DNA of 64,000 nucleotides from Shinisaurus crocodilurus (GCA_021292165.1 CM037879.1:165284886-165348885), one strand, 5' to 3'. Shown: positions 33,770 through 45,893, counted from the stretch's first letter. The notes: generated by a model from the letters alone, not told the origin. A program made the numbers and translations.

Positions 33770-34793
33770 AAAGTGGGAAATATGAGGACAAATGAAAAAG
33801 TGTGACATGATTTCCCAAGGCATCATTGGACAGAATCTAATGGGGCACTTATGCCTATAGTTGAGGGGGAAGGCTGGGGGGCCTGCCCCCTAAATTTTCT
33901 CTGCCCTCCTAATTTTTTACAAACAAATAATTTAAAAACCGTTTACAATTTTGTCTTTAAAAGACCGGGAAGCCGGATGAACTGCCCCCTACTTCCCCCC
34001 CCCCAAAAAAAACCTTTTAGGCTGGCTATGGGCCTGCCTCCACCCATCTCTTGCATCCCGCCAATTCCCGTCCATAAGCAGTGCCCACCGCTTGCGGAAC
34101 AAACATTTAGCACTTCCGGGGCAACCGGAAACAAGCGAAAATGCTCATTTCTGGAACGGGGTAGGTCAGCGGAGGTCACATAAGCCTGGTCCAATTGAGA
34201 AGTGTTTCCGCTCATTTTGGGCTTCCTCTGGGAAGCACTAAATCTCTGTTGTGCAAGCAATAGATCCCGTTCACACACTGGAATTGGCAGGACCCACCGC
34301 GTGCACAACAGAATCTGCGGGGTGCAAGAGAATCGCCCGATTAGATCCTGCCCATTGTATGTTGTTGCTAGGAATTCTGTGGATTGAATTAGGCAATGTT
34401 CACTAGCTCAGGACTTCAGGAGAAATGGCAGGAATGTCACTTTCCATCATCTATATTATAATGAGCTTGTGACAGTGAGCCCTCTGGCACTGACTGGCTG
34501 AGCTGGTGTGGAGGCATGGAATGTTCAGTTGCTCAAAGAACTAAACAGTCTGCAGTTCAGTTTCTTTGAGGGAAGAGAATGTTGCTGGTTTGGCTGGGAT
34601 TACAGCATCACACAGGGGCAAGCTGAGGACTGGCAGGGCCTAATGTGTAGGGAAGCTAAGCGACAGGGAACCCAGAGGCAAGGAGGCTGAAGAAAGGGTG
34701 GACTAAGAAAGAGGAATCTAAGGGGAAGTATGGGAATAGAGAATGAGGTTTGAGGCAGAAGAAACAAAGTACCGAAGCAAGCAGGGGCTAAAC
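33770..34793. other. Unassigned sequence
   Basis: Includes C- and A-runs near 33996-34010. No gene or clear repeat recognised. Confidence 0.35.
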
Positions 34794-35683
34794 CAGTGAT
34801 GGTGAACCTATGGCACGGGTGCCACAGCTGGCACGCAGGGACCTCTCTGTGGGCACTCGAGCCATTGGTCACCTTCTGCAAAACACTAATGATATTGTTC
34901 TTTCTCACAGTTTGGAACAGAATGATTTTATTCTAGAATTCCTGTTACAGAATTCTTTTCTACATTGTTATCACATTTAAAAGATTTTGAAGAATGATGC
35001 ACAGAGCATGGCTTGGATGTAAAGCCCTAACAGTTAACCTGAGTGCTGCATGTGTTGCTCTCAAACTAACGGAGTATGAGCCAAGGTTTGACAAATTATC
35101 AGCATGCATGCAATAGCAAAAATCACATTAATTGTGCAAAAGCATGCCCAATGCAAACTTTTACCTAATGCAGTGTTTGCAGTCCAAGACATAAAGTGTT
35201 TAAAATGTGTTAAGCACATTTAGTTTTCTTGTTTATCTTGCTCATCCTAGTACAGGTTTTACTTTTACTAATCCGACACCTGTAGAAACAGGGAAAGGAC
35301 CCGGAGTAAAGCTTGCCCCATACAATTTCAGTCTGGCATATAATCATATTACAAGTTGAGAATCCCTTATCCAAAAATACATGTGCCTAATTATTTAAAA
35401 AGTTTGTATAAATTCCCTTCAGGCTATGTGTACAATGTAGTACTATAATAATTTTTTGAGTTGATTTTTTTTCCAACAAAAAACTGTATCATTGAAAGCT
35501 CTGTTATTGTGCTTTTCTTTAAAGACAAAAGATGTTAATTAGTTCGGACAACTGTATGAGTTGTTTTTCTAAAACTAAAACCTCGGTATTCAGGTTTAAT
35601 TGCAGTGTTGACACTTTGAAATAAATAAGTTGGTTTTGTGTTGCAGTTTGGGCACTTGGGCTCAAAAAGGTTCGCCATCACTG
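34794..35683 (+). mobile_element. hAT-type non-autonomous transposon, OC1-like ends (copy C)
   Basis: Ends CAGTGATGGTGAACCTATGG and AAGGTTCGCCATCACTG. Exact target duplication GGCTAAAC at 34786-34793 and 35684-35691. Its 890 bp match copy A in reverse throughout. Confidence 0.87.
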
Positions 35684-35720
35684 GGCTAAACTGAGTGGGG
35701 CTTTGAAGAAATGAATCACT

Positions 35721-36248
35721 TCAGGAGCCCTGTGTTTGGGTGTGTCTGTGCAAAGGCACTTTGGTTTTTTTGATGTTAAGTGAGAGACCAAGTTTTTCGT
35801 ATGCTTCTGCAAAAGCATTTAGGATAGTTTGGAGATCATCCTCTGAATGTGCAGAGACCACATTATCATCAGCATACTGAAGTTCCACAACGGAGGTTGT
35901 AATTACCTTACTTTTTGCTTTCAGCCTGCTGAGATTAAAAAGCTTTCCATCTGTTCGATATATAATTCCCACACCGGTGGGAAGTTTCCCCTTGACAAGA
36001 TGTAAAACCATGGCGATGAAAATGGCAAATAATGTTGGGGCGATAACACATCCCTGTTTAACACCTGATCCCACTTTAAATGGAGCACCATGAGAGCCGT
36101 TGTTGTCCAAAACTGTTGCCGTCATGTTGTCATGGAGAAGTCGCAAGATATTCACAAATTTATTGGGGCATCCAATTTTCATAAGGATAGTCCAGAGAGC
36201 TGTACGATCTACAGTATCAAAGGCCTTAGCCAAATCAATAAATGCCAT
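35721..36248 (-). mobile_element. Non-LTR reverse transcriptase fragment
   Basis: An uninterrupted 175-residue frame on the minus strand with MAFIDLAKAFDTVDR, then GVKQGCVIAPTLFAIF and the catalytic LQYADDNV (YADD) block. These are the central RT motifs of LINEs. N- and C-terminal parts of the protein are absent, so it is a truncated insertion, but this stretch has not yet gained stops. It is from the same kind of LINE as 5135-5886, by its style, but they do not overlap. Confidence 0.85.
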
Positions 36249-37157
36249 GATGATGATGACACATCAGAATTGGCTCACCAGTCACCAATCCAGTGGATCA
36301 TTGTTTCCCAAATAATGAAGAGAATGTGACTGTTTTGAGATCAAAAGGGGTTTTAATCCCCAACAGTCAGGAAGGAAGTGAAATGCCCTCCCTCATTTAA
36401 CCACAAAATACGAAGATAAGATATATTAGATCTCTATGGGCATATCTTCTACACTGGAAACCTATATTGTTTTGATGCTCATTATGGCTGTCATAGCTTC
36501 CCCAAAGAATCCTGGGAGTTGTAGTTTGGTGAGAAACTGAGAAATCTATGTTAAAGATCTCTAGCCTACAGTTCCCAGGGTTTTCTGAGGGTGGGGTGTG
36601 GGGAGAGAGAAGACAAACAAACCAGTTTAAGATCTTAGATCTGCCCTGTATCTGGCCCAGTACTGAATATGGCTTGGTTTGCACTTTAGGCCACTGCAAA
36701 TGTTCAGCCTTTATATCTCTGATAGATTCAGGGAATAGGAAGCAGAAGCATGTCTGTGTCAAGGTCTTTTCTTTTTTTTAAAGCACTGGTTTTAAAGATG
36801 TTCAGAGGTTTGTTTCTCGAGTTAGAAGCATCCTGTCTGAGATGGATCAGATGGCAGAGATCCAGAGATCAATGAATCAAAATAAATGCAGTTTATCGCA
36901 AGAGGTCTGGTGTTCAGGCAACCGGGGAAATGTTCAAATTACACGTGATTGAGAAGCAAGGACCCTTTATATTGTTATGGTCCCAATTTTTCCCATGGAC
37001 TGGTGTTGGGGGGGGCAGAGAAGAGAGAAGTAAGCACTGCCTGTATAGGCGGATGTTCCCTCATTTTTCTCAAAAGACTGGCAAGTTTTAGAAGAAATGC
37101 TTAGGTGCATGTGTGTGAATATAGATACATAGATACGAAGGGTCATTCATGCTACAT
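36249..37157. other. Unassigned sequence with partial foldback repeat
   Basis: 36485-36600 has AATCCTGGGAGTTGTAGTTTGG and CTACAGTTCCCAGGG arms of a foldback element. The rest is unassigned. Confidence 0.4.
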
Positions 37158-37296
37158 CAGCCTTTCTGAATTTGGTGCCCTCCCCCTGATGTTTTGGACT
37201 TCAACTCCCATCAGCCCCAGACAGCATGACCAATAGTCAGGAATGCTAGGAGTGGCAGTCCAAAACATCTGGAGGGTACCAGGTTGGGGAAGGCTG
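37158..37296. mobile_element. hAT-like foldback MITE
   Basis: CAGCCTTTCTGAATTTGG to GTTGGGGAAGGCTG with paired CCAAAACATCTGGAGGG; flanks share 6 of 8 bases. Confidence 0.6.
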
Positions 37297-37839
37297 GGAT
37301 ACATCATATGTGCCCCCCAAAATGTTTGGCACAGGGACACACCTTTAACCCCCCCCCCCCAGCTGCAACATAAGACTCACTTGGCCTTATATGCCTGCAT
37401 TTCTCACCTATGCACTCTCTCCATGTCCATCTTTCTCATTTTCTCCTTCTCCACCTTTCTCTTTTCTCTGGGCTCCCTATCTATCTTCCTCTTTCTTTCT
37501 CCCCCTTCCTCAATGTATATGTCCCTTGATTCATTGGAGGAACAGGTGCAGAAGAAACCCTCCTTTGAAGAGATGAAGATGCAAATAGGGAAGCAAGCAG
37601 GAGACCAGTGTGCGCATTTCCCCAGTACTCAGGAAGAGGCAAACTCCTTCTGGCTCAGTTCAGATTGGAGCCTGCAATTGTAAGCTGTGCTGGTTGGGTG
37701 CCATGGGGGGGCGGGGACTTTGTTCCCAAGAGTTCTAAGTTTGCTCATAATTTCCACTCTCAGTCCTCCTTACCTTGTAACAGTGGCACTATTCCTCTCT
37801 CCACCACCCCAGATTTTCTCTTCTTTTTTTGTGTGTGCT

Positions 37840-38470
37840 TAATTTTTTTTAATTTGAAAGAAAAACAAAACAAACATAAAAAGTTTAAAAAAACAGAGAA
37901 ACAATACAAAAACAACAAAAACTAAACTAGAATGGACTTCCCATTTTTCCACAACAAAGTATAAGTAACATTAAATACTCTATAGTTACAAAGATATTTC
38001 TCTTTTTTCTATTGTCAACTCTTATTCTTCTTGTTAATCAACCTCACAAGTTCACAAAACATCATTTTAACCTTAAACATAGATACTAATTCTTAATATT
38101 ACAGATTTCTACTCATTTTTAGCAAAAATCCCTTGCTTCTTTCCACCTATTTATCTAAGAGACAAACTTTTTAACCACATATTTTTCCCATTTCACCCAT
38201 ACCTTTCGATAATTTTAGGCCCATATTTGTTTGCATTCCTTCCATTAATTTCTCATTCTCAAATTTCAACAGAGGTCAATACATTTTAACAGTAATGAGT
38301 TACCTTCATATTCTAATTTCCAACCTCTTCAATATTCATTTTTCATTATACAGAACATAAACTAATCCCCATAATCAGCAAACATTCTTCTTAATAAAGA
38401 CCATCTATTTTAAATCCTTCCTGCATTTTAAAAAATAAAATAAAAAAACAAACGGGGGGGGGGGGGGAAG
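37840..38470 (-). mobile_element. Possible antisense LINE 3' region
   Basis: A C/T-rich, G-poor 600-bp stretch that starts with an A-rich tract and ends in an A-rich run and a G-run (38453-38467). The strand asymmetry suggests an L1-type 3' UTR on the minus strand. No coding motif supports it. Confidence 0.3.
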
Positions 38471-38531
38471 GCCCAACCCAAATTTTCTCTATGATCCATT
38501 TGCCTCTTCCAATCCCTTCCTCCTTCTCCAG

Positions 38532-38625
38532 ACAGCCATCAGGAGCCCTGGGAAATGTAATATATCTGGGTCCACATTATCATCAGACATCTGGAAGAAT
38601 TACATGTCCCAGGGCTCCTGGCTAA
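38532..38625. repeat. Short foldback repeat
   Basis: CAGGAGCCCTGGGAAATGTA pairs with TACATGTCCCAGGGCTCCTG around a 45-bp centre. Confidence 0.6.
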
Positions 38626-40459
38626 AGCTATGTGCAAATGGCCTCTCAAAATTCTCCACCCAATTTGCGTCCAGAAGAACTGGAGAAACAATTTCACCAT
38701 ATTTCTCCAGGGATAAGAGAAATTCTCCAGTAATTTCCCACAGGTAGGGCACACCATTGGCAGGGGTTCTAACACAGCTTCTTTCTTTTCTCCTAAGGTG
38801 TGTGTGTGGCTGTATTGGCTCCTGGCCCCCATTTTGCATCCACCACAATGCAGGTGTGAGGGGGGCAGTGCTGAATCTAGCTCCAGGGAAGAGGTGGAGC
38901 TAGTGCTGTGCCAAAATCTGTCCTCCAATTTCCTGAAAGTTTTCTTCCCCCATGAAAGAGGCTTCTACTTCTCTGCTTCATCGTCAGGACGTTTTATAAT
39001 TCATTTTGAATTTATTTTGTTTGTGTTTTTGAGCTTACCTAATCACTGAGAGGTGGCTGAGGGTGCTGTGTGTATTTTACTTTTCTATTACACATCTCTC
39101 CATTGCTCTGCAGCCTCCCAGGCTGCCTGCACTTCCTGATCTGAAAAAGCCCCAGGGGGGGAATTACCTCTTGATCTCTTCCCCTAGGCTTTAATTGATA
39201 TGCCGGAAGCCAAGGAGGCTGCAGAGCCAAGGAGAGATGATTACAATGAAAAGGAGGCTCATCATGCACACTCCCCGGCCAACTCCTATGTAATGTTTTA
39301 ATGTATTTTGTTCTGTTTTATTTTCTGTACATCGCCCAGGGTGGCCGGTTTGCCGGCCAGATGGGCGATAGATAAATGCAAATAATAAATAAATAAATAA
39401 GGTAAGCACAAGAACCCTGAACTCAGCCCATGAGAATTCTTCCCCTTTGAATTTCTTTTCAAAGGCATTTTCTTTTCTATCCAATTGAATGAGAATGATT
39501 GGGGGAAAGGTGGAGGAAATTTTTGGCGCAGCACCTGGGGATGCTACCTTAGCAGGAGTTCATGCACTGGGGTGGGGGAGACAGAGAAGGAAGGAAAAAA
39601 GAGATCTCCCTCCCCGCCGCCCTGCTGCCCCCACCACTGCAACAGCAGCAGGATAGGTGAGTGGGAAGGGGGAGTCCTCATGCTCCCTGCATATTGAAGG
39701 TGAGTCGGAGGGATAACAGATGTTGGTGATACCACCTCTCCTTCACCCACCCATAGAAATGAAAATGGAGGGACTGCATGCAAGTGCTAAATAGTTTCCA
39801 TATCAGGTCACTCCTCCATGCAACTCAGGCAAATGGAAGCACCATTAAGAGGTTTTCTTTCCTCCCTACCTCCAGCTAAAGAGGAGGCAAAATCTCCAAA
39901 TGGTGCTGAGCTGTATGGAGAGCTTTAATCACAACTATAAAAAGTCCAACGTGTTTCAGATTACACCTTCTTCAGGGGCAAAGAATACATCTAGCCTGAA
40001 TATACACACACTCAGCAGTGTTTTTGCGCCACACCCACCCACCCCGCTTGTGTCTTCCTGCTTTCCTTCTCCATACATTCAGGGATGGGGAACTCTGTAA
40101 AGTTCAAGGCTGTTACATGAGCTGGTGTCAGACTGCAACATCCCTCCATCCTCACCTGCAGAAGGAAGACCACTTCTGGCTGTTGGCGCTTCCTCAGAGA
40201 CAAGGAAAGGAGCTAAACTGAGGCATCTCCTTCTCCCTGACATGCCAGCTTTCTAAGTGCAGATATATTTCCCCCAACTTGGAGGTGCATTCAGTCATGT
40301 GAGCCCCCCACCCACCCTGCACTCCGAAGAGGTACACAACCCAAATACATGTTAACCACCGCAGTGATCACTAGGCCAGAAAGCTAAGAGTCAGGTCTAA
40401 GATGTAGCAGTGCTTCCTCTTTTTCCTGCATTACTGCTGAAGATATTTTTTAAAAAACT
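38626..40459. other. Unassigned sequence with L2 3' end
   Basis: 39290-39402 is an L2-type tail (GCCCAGGGTGGCCGG, then AATAAATAAATAA). 40290-40375 is similar to 63538-63610, so it is part of an unnamed repeat. No gene seen. Confidence 0.4.
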
Positions 40460-41360
40460 TTAAGAACATAAGAAGAGCCATGCTGGATCAGACCAAGGTC
40501 CATCTAGTCCAGCATTCTGTTCACACAGTGGCCAATCAGCTCTCCATGGGAAACCCACAAGCAGGACATGAACGCAACAGCAGCCGCCCACCCACGTTCC
40601 TCAGCAACTGGCATACAGAGGCATGCTGCCTCTGATACTGGAGGTAGCATATACCGTAGCCATCAGCGCTAGTAGCCATTGATAGCCTTCTCCTCCATGA
40701 ATTTGTCCAATCCCCTCTTAAAGACCTCCAAATTGGTGGCCATCAGTACATCTTGTGCAAATGAATTTCATAGCTTAACTATGCACTGTGTTTAGAAGGA
40801 CTTCTTTTTATCAGTCCTTAATCTCCCACCAATCAGCTTCATAGGATGATCCCAGGTACTAGTACTATGAGAGAGGGAGAAAAATGTCTCCCTGCCCACT
40901 TTCTCCACACCATGCATAATTTTGTACACCTCTTACTTGCTTTTTTCTAAGCCAAAGAGTCCCAGATGTTGTAACCTTTCCTCATAGGGGATTTTCTCCA
41001 GCCCCTTGATCATTTTAGGGTGCAATCCTATATTGCAAGCCATATTGTCTGGGGAATGCTGGGAGTTATAGGACTTTTTTCTGTCTAAACATGCATAGGA
41101 CTGTGCCTTTAGTTGCCCTTTTCTCCACTTTTTCCAACTTTACAATATCCTTTTTTAGGTGTGATGACCAGAACTGTACACAGTATTCCAAATGTGGTCA
41201 CACCACAGATTTGTATAGGGAGAGTATGATCTTGGCTGTCTTATTTTTGATCCCTTTCCTAATTGCACCGACATGGAATTTGCCTTTTTCACAGCAGCCA
41301 AACAACTGGGTCAACATTTCCATCGATCTGTCCACCACAACCCCAAGACTTTGCTTTTAA
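40460..41360. mobile_element. CR1-like non-LTR element fragment, split by a MITE
   Basis: Longer copy of 14233-14825. A GGGTGCAATCC foldback MITE (about 41018-41113) interrupts it at CATTTTA|GTTGCCC, duplicating TTTA. Beyond the MITE it continues with ACCAGAACTGTACACAGTA. Confidence 0.6.
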
Positions 41361-41611
41361 GTTGGCAGCAGCAGGACCCTTGTGACCTGCTGCCATCCCA
41401 CCTTACTGTAGGTCAGGAGTGACCCAATAGCGGGTCACACAAGCCACCTTTTGAAGACCAATGAGGGCTCTTGTACCTTCAAGAATTATCTGAAATAGGA
41501 AATTTGGGCAGGGGCCGTGACAAGCTGTACCTGCTGACAGTACCTCTGAAAGGCACAGGAGCCCTGTTCTTGTATTTGCATCAGCTCCCACACAGCAGAA
41601 AGGTTAATAGA

Positions 41612-41771
41612 TTTCATAGATCACAGAGTTGGAAGGAGCCTACAAGGCTATCGAGTCCAACCCCCTGCTCAATGCAGGAAACTAGAGGAGGGGTCTCCCA
41701 TCCAAGTAATAACCAGGCCTGACCCTGCTTAGCTTTCCACGCTCAGACAAGCTGAGCCAGCATGAGCCATA
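41612..41771 (-). mobile_element. 5S-rRNA-derived SINE
   Basis: CR1-like tail ATAGATCACAGAGTTGGAAG, then the complement of the 5S box region, ending CCAGCATGAGCC. Confidence 0.75.
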
Positions 41772-41896
41772 ATAGCTGCTTGAAGGGGAATGACTTTCCC
41801 ACTAAGAAACCCAGAAGTGGAGCACTAATCTGGGCCTGCAGCAGGCACAGGAAACACGTGGTCCTCCAGATGGACTTGGACTACAGCTCCCATTAT

Positions 41897-42213
41897 CCCT
41901 GAACAGCCCTGAGCAGTCCAATCCTGTCTGATCTCGAAAGCTAAGCAGGGTCGGGTCTGGTTAGTACTTGGATTGGTGACCGCCTTGGGATACCAGGTGC
42001 TGTAGGGATTAGGGAAGGACCATAGCTCAGTGAGATAGAGCCCCTGCTTTGCATGCAGAAGGTCCCAGGTTCAATCCCCGGCCTCCAGGTAGGGCATGGA
42101 AAGACGCCTGCCTGAAACTCTGGAGAGCCGCTGCCACTCAGTGTCGACAGTACTGGGCTAGATAGACCAAGGGTCTGACTCCATGTAAGGCAGCTTCCCA
42201 TGTTCCTATGTTC
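41897..42213 (+). mobile_element. Composite SINE: 5S rRNA head joined to tRNA-derived SINE
   Basis: 41897-42008 reads as 5S rRNA from about base 25 to the 3' end (CTGTCTGATCTCGAAAGCTA, then CAGGGTCGGGTCTGGTTAG and ACCAGGTGCTGTAGG). After a 10-bp spacer, 42013-42213 is the tRNA-type SINE (CATAGCTCAGTGAGATAGAG, B box GGTTCAATCC, tail AAGGCAGCTTCCCATGTTCC). Halves of one foldback MITE lie directly on both sides (41850-41896 and 42214-42298), which suggests a single insertion. The 5S part keeps the A box, intermediate element and C box. Confidence 0.7.
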
Positions 42214-42548
42214 CTCAGCCATTGGCTGTGCTGGCTAGGGCTGATGGAAGTTGCAATCCACCAACATCTGGAGGGCCACAAGTTCCCTAACCCTGGCTTA
42301 CAGGATGAGGTGCAGATTACAACAGCAAAAGCGAACATCCTGTCAACCGGGTCAACTGGACCTTTGCCTAATAAGTAATGACCAGCGTGGTGCCTTCCCA
42401 CCCGCAGGGAGCCACAGATCAGATGTCCAACACTCAACTGCAGCACAATGGGGAGCCAGGAGAAAGGAAGCAGGAGAAAATGGCAGCTGCAGTTGACATG
42501 ATATACAAAACAAAAGGGCTCTCTGGGCTGCTGGCCCTATCATTAGGC

Positions 42549-42894
42549 CAGTGCTTCTCAAATAGTGGGGCGGGCCCCCCAGGGGGGGCGCGAGGCTCCG
42601 TAAAGGGGGGCTCGCTTGACCTCAGTTAAAAGTTTTTTTTAATATTGTGTTCCTTTAAATCCTGTGCTCCTTTAAATCTTTTCTGCTACAGTTAATAAAG
42701 CTATTCTTTGTTGTAAATTGATCCACATTTCTTTCTTTTTTATTCTCTTATACGTTAATAAGGATACAGTGTTATGCAGAGGTGTACTTATAACAATTTT
42801 ATAGACAAATGATACTATTTACAGTCGCGCAGGGGGCGCGAAATGTTTTCTTCTTCCTAGGGGGGGCATGACAGAAAATAATTGAGAAGCACTG
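42549..42894. mobile_element. hAT MITE (CAGTGCTTCTCAA ends)
   Basis: Ends CAGTGCTTCTCAAATAGTGG and ATTGAGAAGCACTG. Exact 8-bp target duplication CATTAGGC at 42541-42548 and 42895-42902. It splits another repeat whose CCTATCATTAGGCAAAGTGAGG sequence is restored when the insert is removed. Confidence 0.85.
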
Positions 42895-42902
42895 CATTAG
42901 GC

Positions 42903-43656
42903 AAAGTGAGGAGGCCACCTCAAGTGGCGGATGCTGGATGCTGGAGTGTCAGGAAAGAGCTGTGAGGTGTTGGGAGGGCAGCACTGTGTCTTCCACATGG
43001 CCTGGCCTGCACCACCACATGCTGGGGGGTGCACTGGAGGAAGCTGTCCCGTCACCTGCACTGAAGTAAGATTCAGCTGCCAGACTTTATTTATTTATTT
43101 ATTTATTATATTTATACCCAGCCTTTTTTCCTGCAAGGAACCCAAGGCAGCTTACATAATCCTCCTCCTCTCCATTTTATCTGGTCAATGGTCTGTGCAT
43201 GGAATTGTTGATGTGGTGCAGGGGGATCTTGTCTGCCACAGGCAGGAAAATGTCTTGGACATTTGCTGCAGGAGCACCCAGACAAACTCCAGCTTCTTCT
43301 GCCTCCCCAACACCCCCAGCCTGAGAGAAGGAGATCACTACCTCCTCCTGTCTCCTAAAGGGACACCACTGGCCTCCTGGGAAAGGGAATCGGTGGAGAA
43401 AATGCCTATCTATGGAACTCTCTCCCAAGGGAAGTTAGGTTGGGTCCATCCAGACTGGGTTTGACACCAGCAATGAAAATTGGCCTGTTTCTCCAGGCCG
43501 TTGGCTTGTAACATTGTGTTGGCCTGTTTTAAGGAATATTTTGGGGGTTTTTGTTTTTATTCTGTTTTGATTTTATTGGATTTTATGTAATTGATCATCT
43601 GGTGGACAGGAAAGCTACGGTAATAATAAAACAATAAAAGCCATTGGTGGTGCTGG

Positions 43657-43660
<4 letters not shown>
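42903..43660. other. Unassigned sequence with SINE tail and LINE remnant
   Basis: 43083-43185 is a (TTTA)n plus SINE tail remnant (CCCAGCCTTTTTTCCTGC). 43420-43640 resembles an L2-type 3' region. No gene seen. Confidence 0.4.
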
Positions 43661-43711
<51 letters not shown>

Positions 43712-43740
43712 TAATAATAATAGCAGCAGCAGCTTTAACA
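43661..43740. repeat. (AAT)n microsatellite with GCA tail
   Basis: About 20 AAT units followed by GCAGCAGCAGC, the same compound layout as 53963-54036. Confidence 0.95.
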
Positions 43741-43917
43741 GTGGCTGTTCAGGAGTGAAAAGGTTTATAAAGGTTTCCGGAGTCCTTCTTTTGCTCCTGG
43801 GCACCCTAGAAGGAAGGAGAGGACCATTCCAAGCTAGCATAAAGCTTGGTGGTTTGATATCTCGCTCGCTCTCAGACGCGCGCACACACGCACACACACA
43901 CACACCTGCCTGCGCAT

Positions 43918-44150
43918 GGGAAGGGACCTCAGCTCAGTGGCAGAGCACCCGCCTTGCCTGCAGAAGGCCCCAGGTCCAGTCTCTCTCGGGCATCTCCAGC
44001 TGAAAGGATCGGGCAACCGCTGGGGATCGGGGGACCCTTCTCTGCCAGAGACCCCGGCCGGCCAGCCGCTGCCAGTCGAAGGAGGCCATCGTGGGCTAGC
44101 GATAGAGTCAAATAGCCTGAGCCGTCAGCATAGAGGCAGCGAGGTTCCTA
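43918..44150 (+). mobile_element. tRNA-derived SINE, diverged
   Basis: CTCAGCTCAGTGGCAGAGC, a degenerate B box (AGGTCCAGTC) and CATCTCCAGCTGAAAGG. It lies just beyond the inferred TLX3 transcript end. Confidence 0.6.
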
Positions 44151-44212
44151 CTAGGTTCCCTGCCGGCCTTTCTTAATCACAGCTCAGACCAGAAACATTT
44201 TTAAAGAAAACA

Positions 44213-44218
44213 TTTATT
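44213..44218 (-). terminator. TLX3: Candidate distal poly(A) signal (AATAAA)
   Basis: The minus strand reads AATAAA here, 1.68 kb after the TLX3 stop, followed at lower coordinates by a T-rich stretch. It lies at the border between unique CpG-rich sequence and the neighbouring SINE, which makes it a plausible transcript end. Confidence 0.45.
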
Positions 44219-44413
44219 TACACATTTCAGCAAGTACAAAGTATTATACACGGTCTGGATCAACCTCAACTCTTCCTTAGTATTTTTCTTTTAATTATGA
44301 AACATAAGGCGCTTTCTCTACACTCAGTTGCGGCCGGGCGAGGGGCTTCGGTTGCGCGGGGGAGGCGGCGGCGGCGGCGGCGGCGGCGGGTGGGTGGGTG
44401 GGTTGCTTTCTAT

Positions 44414-44419
44414 TTTATT
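44414..44419 (-). terminator. TLX3: Candidate proximal poly(A) signal (AATAAA)
   Basis: A second AATAAA on the minus strand, about 200 bp before the distal one, just before the GGC repeat. Either or both could be used. Confidence 0.35.
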
Positions 44420-45893
44420 TTCTCGCTCGCTCGCCCATCCCTCCTCCCCAACCTTGCTCGCTCATCGCTCTCCCCCCCCCCCCACGTTCATTTCCTGCCA
44501 GATGCAGAGGTGGGGAGAAAAACTGAAGGCTGCATTTGCGTGAAAGGGGAGCCCTTATTACCGTGGCGAATACATTACGGGTGGCGTTAACTCCGCTTGG
44601 GGCACCGCTGGGGGAGGACCGCTTTTCAGCTTCACGGGGTTGTTTTCTTTCTTTCTTTCTTTCTTCTTCTAAAGATAATAAATTATTTTCCTTTGCTAAG
44701 TGATTTTTCAGGGGGAGGGAGAGGGCTGAATGATGGAACATCCAAGGTAAGAGTCAGAGGTGGACAGAAAGCCTCCCCCCACCCCAAAGGCGCACACAAT
44801 TCCCCCCTCTTCTAGAGCCATCCTAAAATATTTGTTCTGCTTTCCATATAAATAATCAAAGTCCTCTCTCTCTCTTTCTTTCTCTCCATATTAACAGTGC
44901 TCGGCATCTTGGTGCATAAATAAATTAAATTATTCACATTTCTTACAAAAGGAAAAGAGAAGAAAAGGTGCCTCCATTCCCTTTCTTTATGCTCCCCTAA
45001 TGGACCACGCGCGGCCAGGGGGGTGAGGCAGGCGGAGGCGAGCAGCCCCCCCCCCCCCCCCAGGATTCGACGGATTAAATGCCGCTGCCGCTGCCCTGAT
45101 GCATCTCGCCTGCCGCCACGGCCCTGCCATTAGGAAACTGGCACAGCCTCAACAACTGGATGCCGCCCTTCTCTTGAGCATCCGGCAAGGCCTTTCCCGG
45201 AAAGACTACATTCCTACCATCACCCAACACTGGGGGGGTGGGGATGGAGAAACCCTGCCAGAGGGACAATCAGGGGGTGGGGGTTCCCACCTTTCTTCTA
45301 GAGTAGCCAGGAGCCTCTCCCTCACCCCGTGGCAAAGTTCATGCTTTGTTTGATTACTACCCAGCCAATCGCCCTGGGGAAATTCGAGGCGGGTGGGGGG
45401 AGGGAGGTGTCTTGCATTTCGGGGGTGGGGGACCAGCGCAGGGACATTTTTCTCCTCTTCCACCTCCCCACCGAGAGAGGCTTGCGCAAAGCCTCTGACG
45501 CGTCCAGGGCTGGAAGGCGTATATCTAGCAAGACCCATCCAGATAGCAATTCCCTGGGGATGGGAGGATGGGGAGGAGGGCGACAATGTGGCTGGTAGGG
45601 GTAATAATAATCCCCCGCGCAATAATCCATGCAGCCCCGCCAAGGGGCACGGATGGCTCCGCCCAGGTCCGTCGGCAGCGAAGGCAGGAACGTGGTGTCA
45701 GCAGTGGGATCGCCCCTTCCATCTCCTCCCGTCCCCCTCGAGCGAGCGCTCGGACACTCGTGGCCTCGGTCTTTTGTGAGCAACGTTCTCGTTTGGTCGG
45801 AGCACTGTCTTGCCTAGGCCATCGGTTCATGCAGGGAGAGTTGGAGGAGGGTGTCTGCCTGCCCGTCTGCCTCACCCGCCCAGGCGCAGAGCG

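Larger units (their letters stand above)
44200..45893 (-). other. TLX3: Probable TLX3 3' UTR
   Basis: After the TAA the minus strand stays CpG-rich and free of recognisable transposons until about 44.2 kb, where AATAAA signals appear and a tRNA-type SINE follows. The segment includes a C-run (45046-45061 on plus), CT/TTTC tracts and a GGC repeat (44364-44389 on plus, CCG-type in the transcript). The end point is inferred from the poly(A) signals only; RNA data would settle it. Confidence 0.5.

Noticed and set aside
41897..42008. Functional 5S rRNA gene
   Set aside because: The first ~24 bases are missing and there are several changes in conserved positions; it sits inside a SINE structure.
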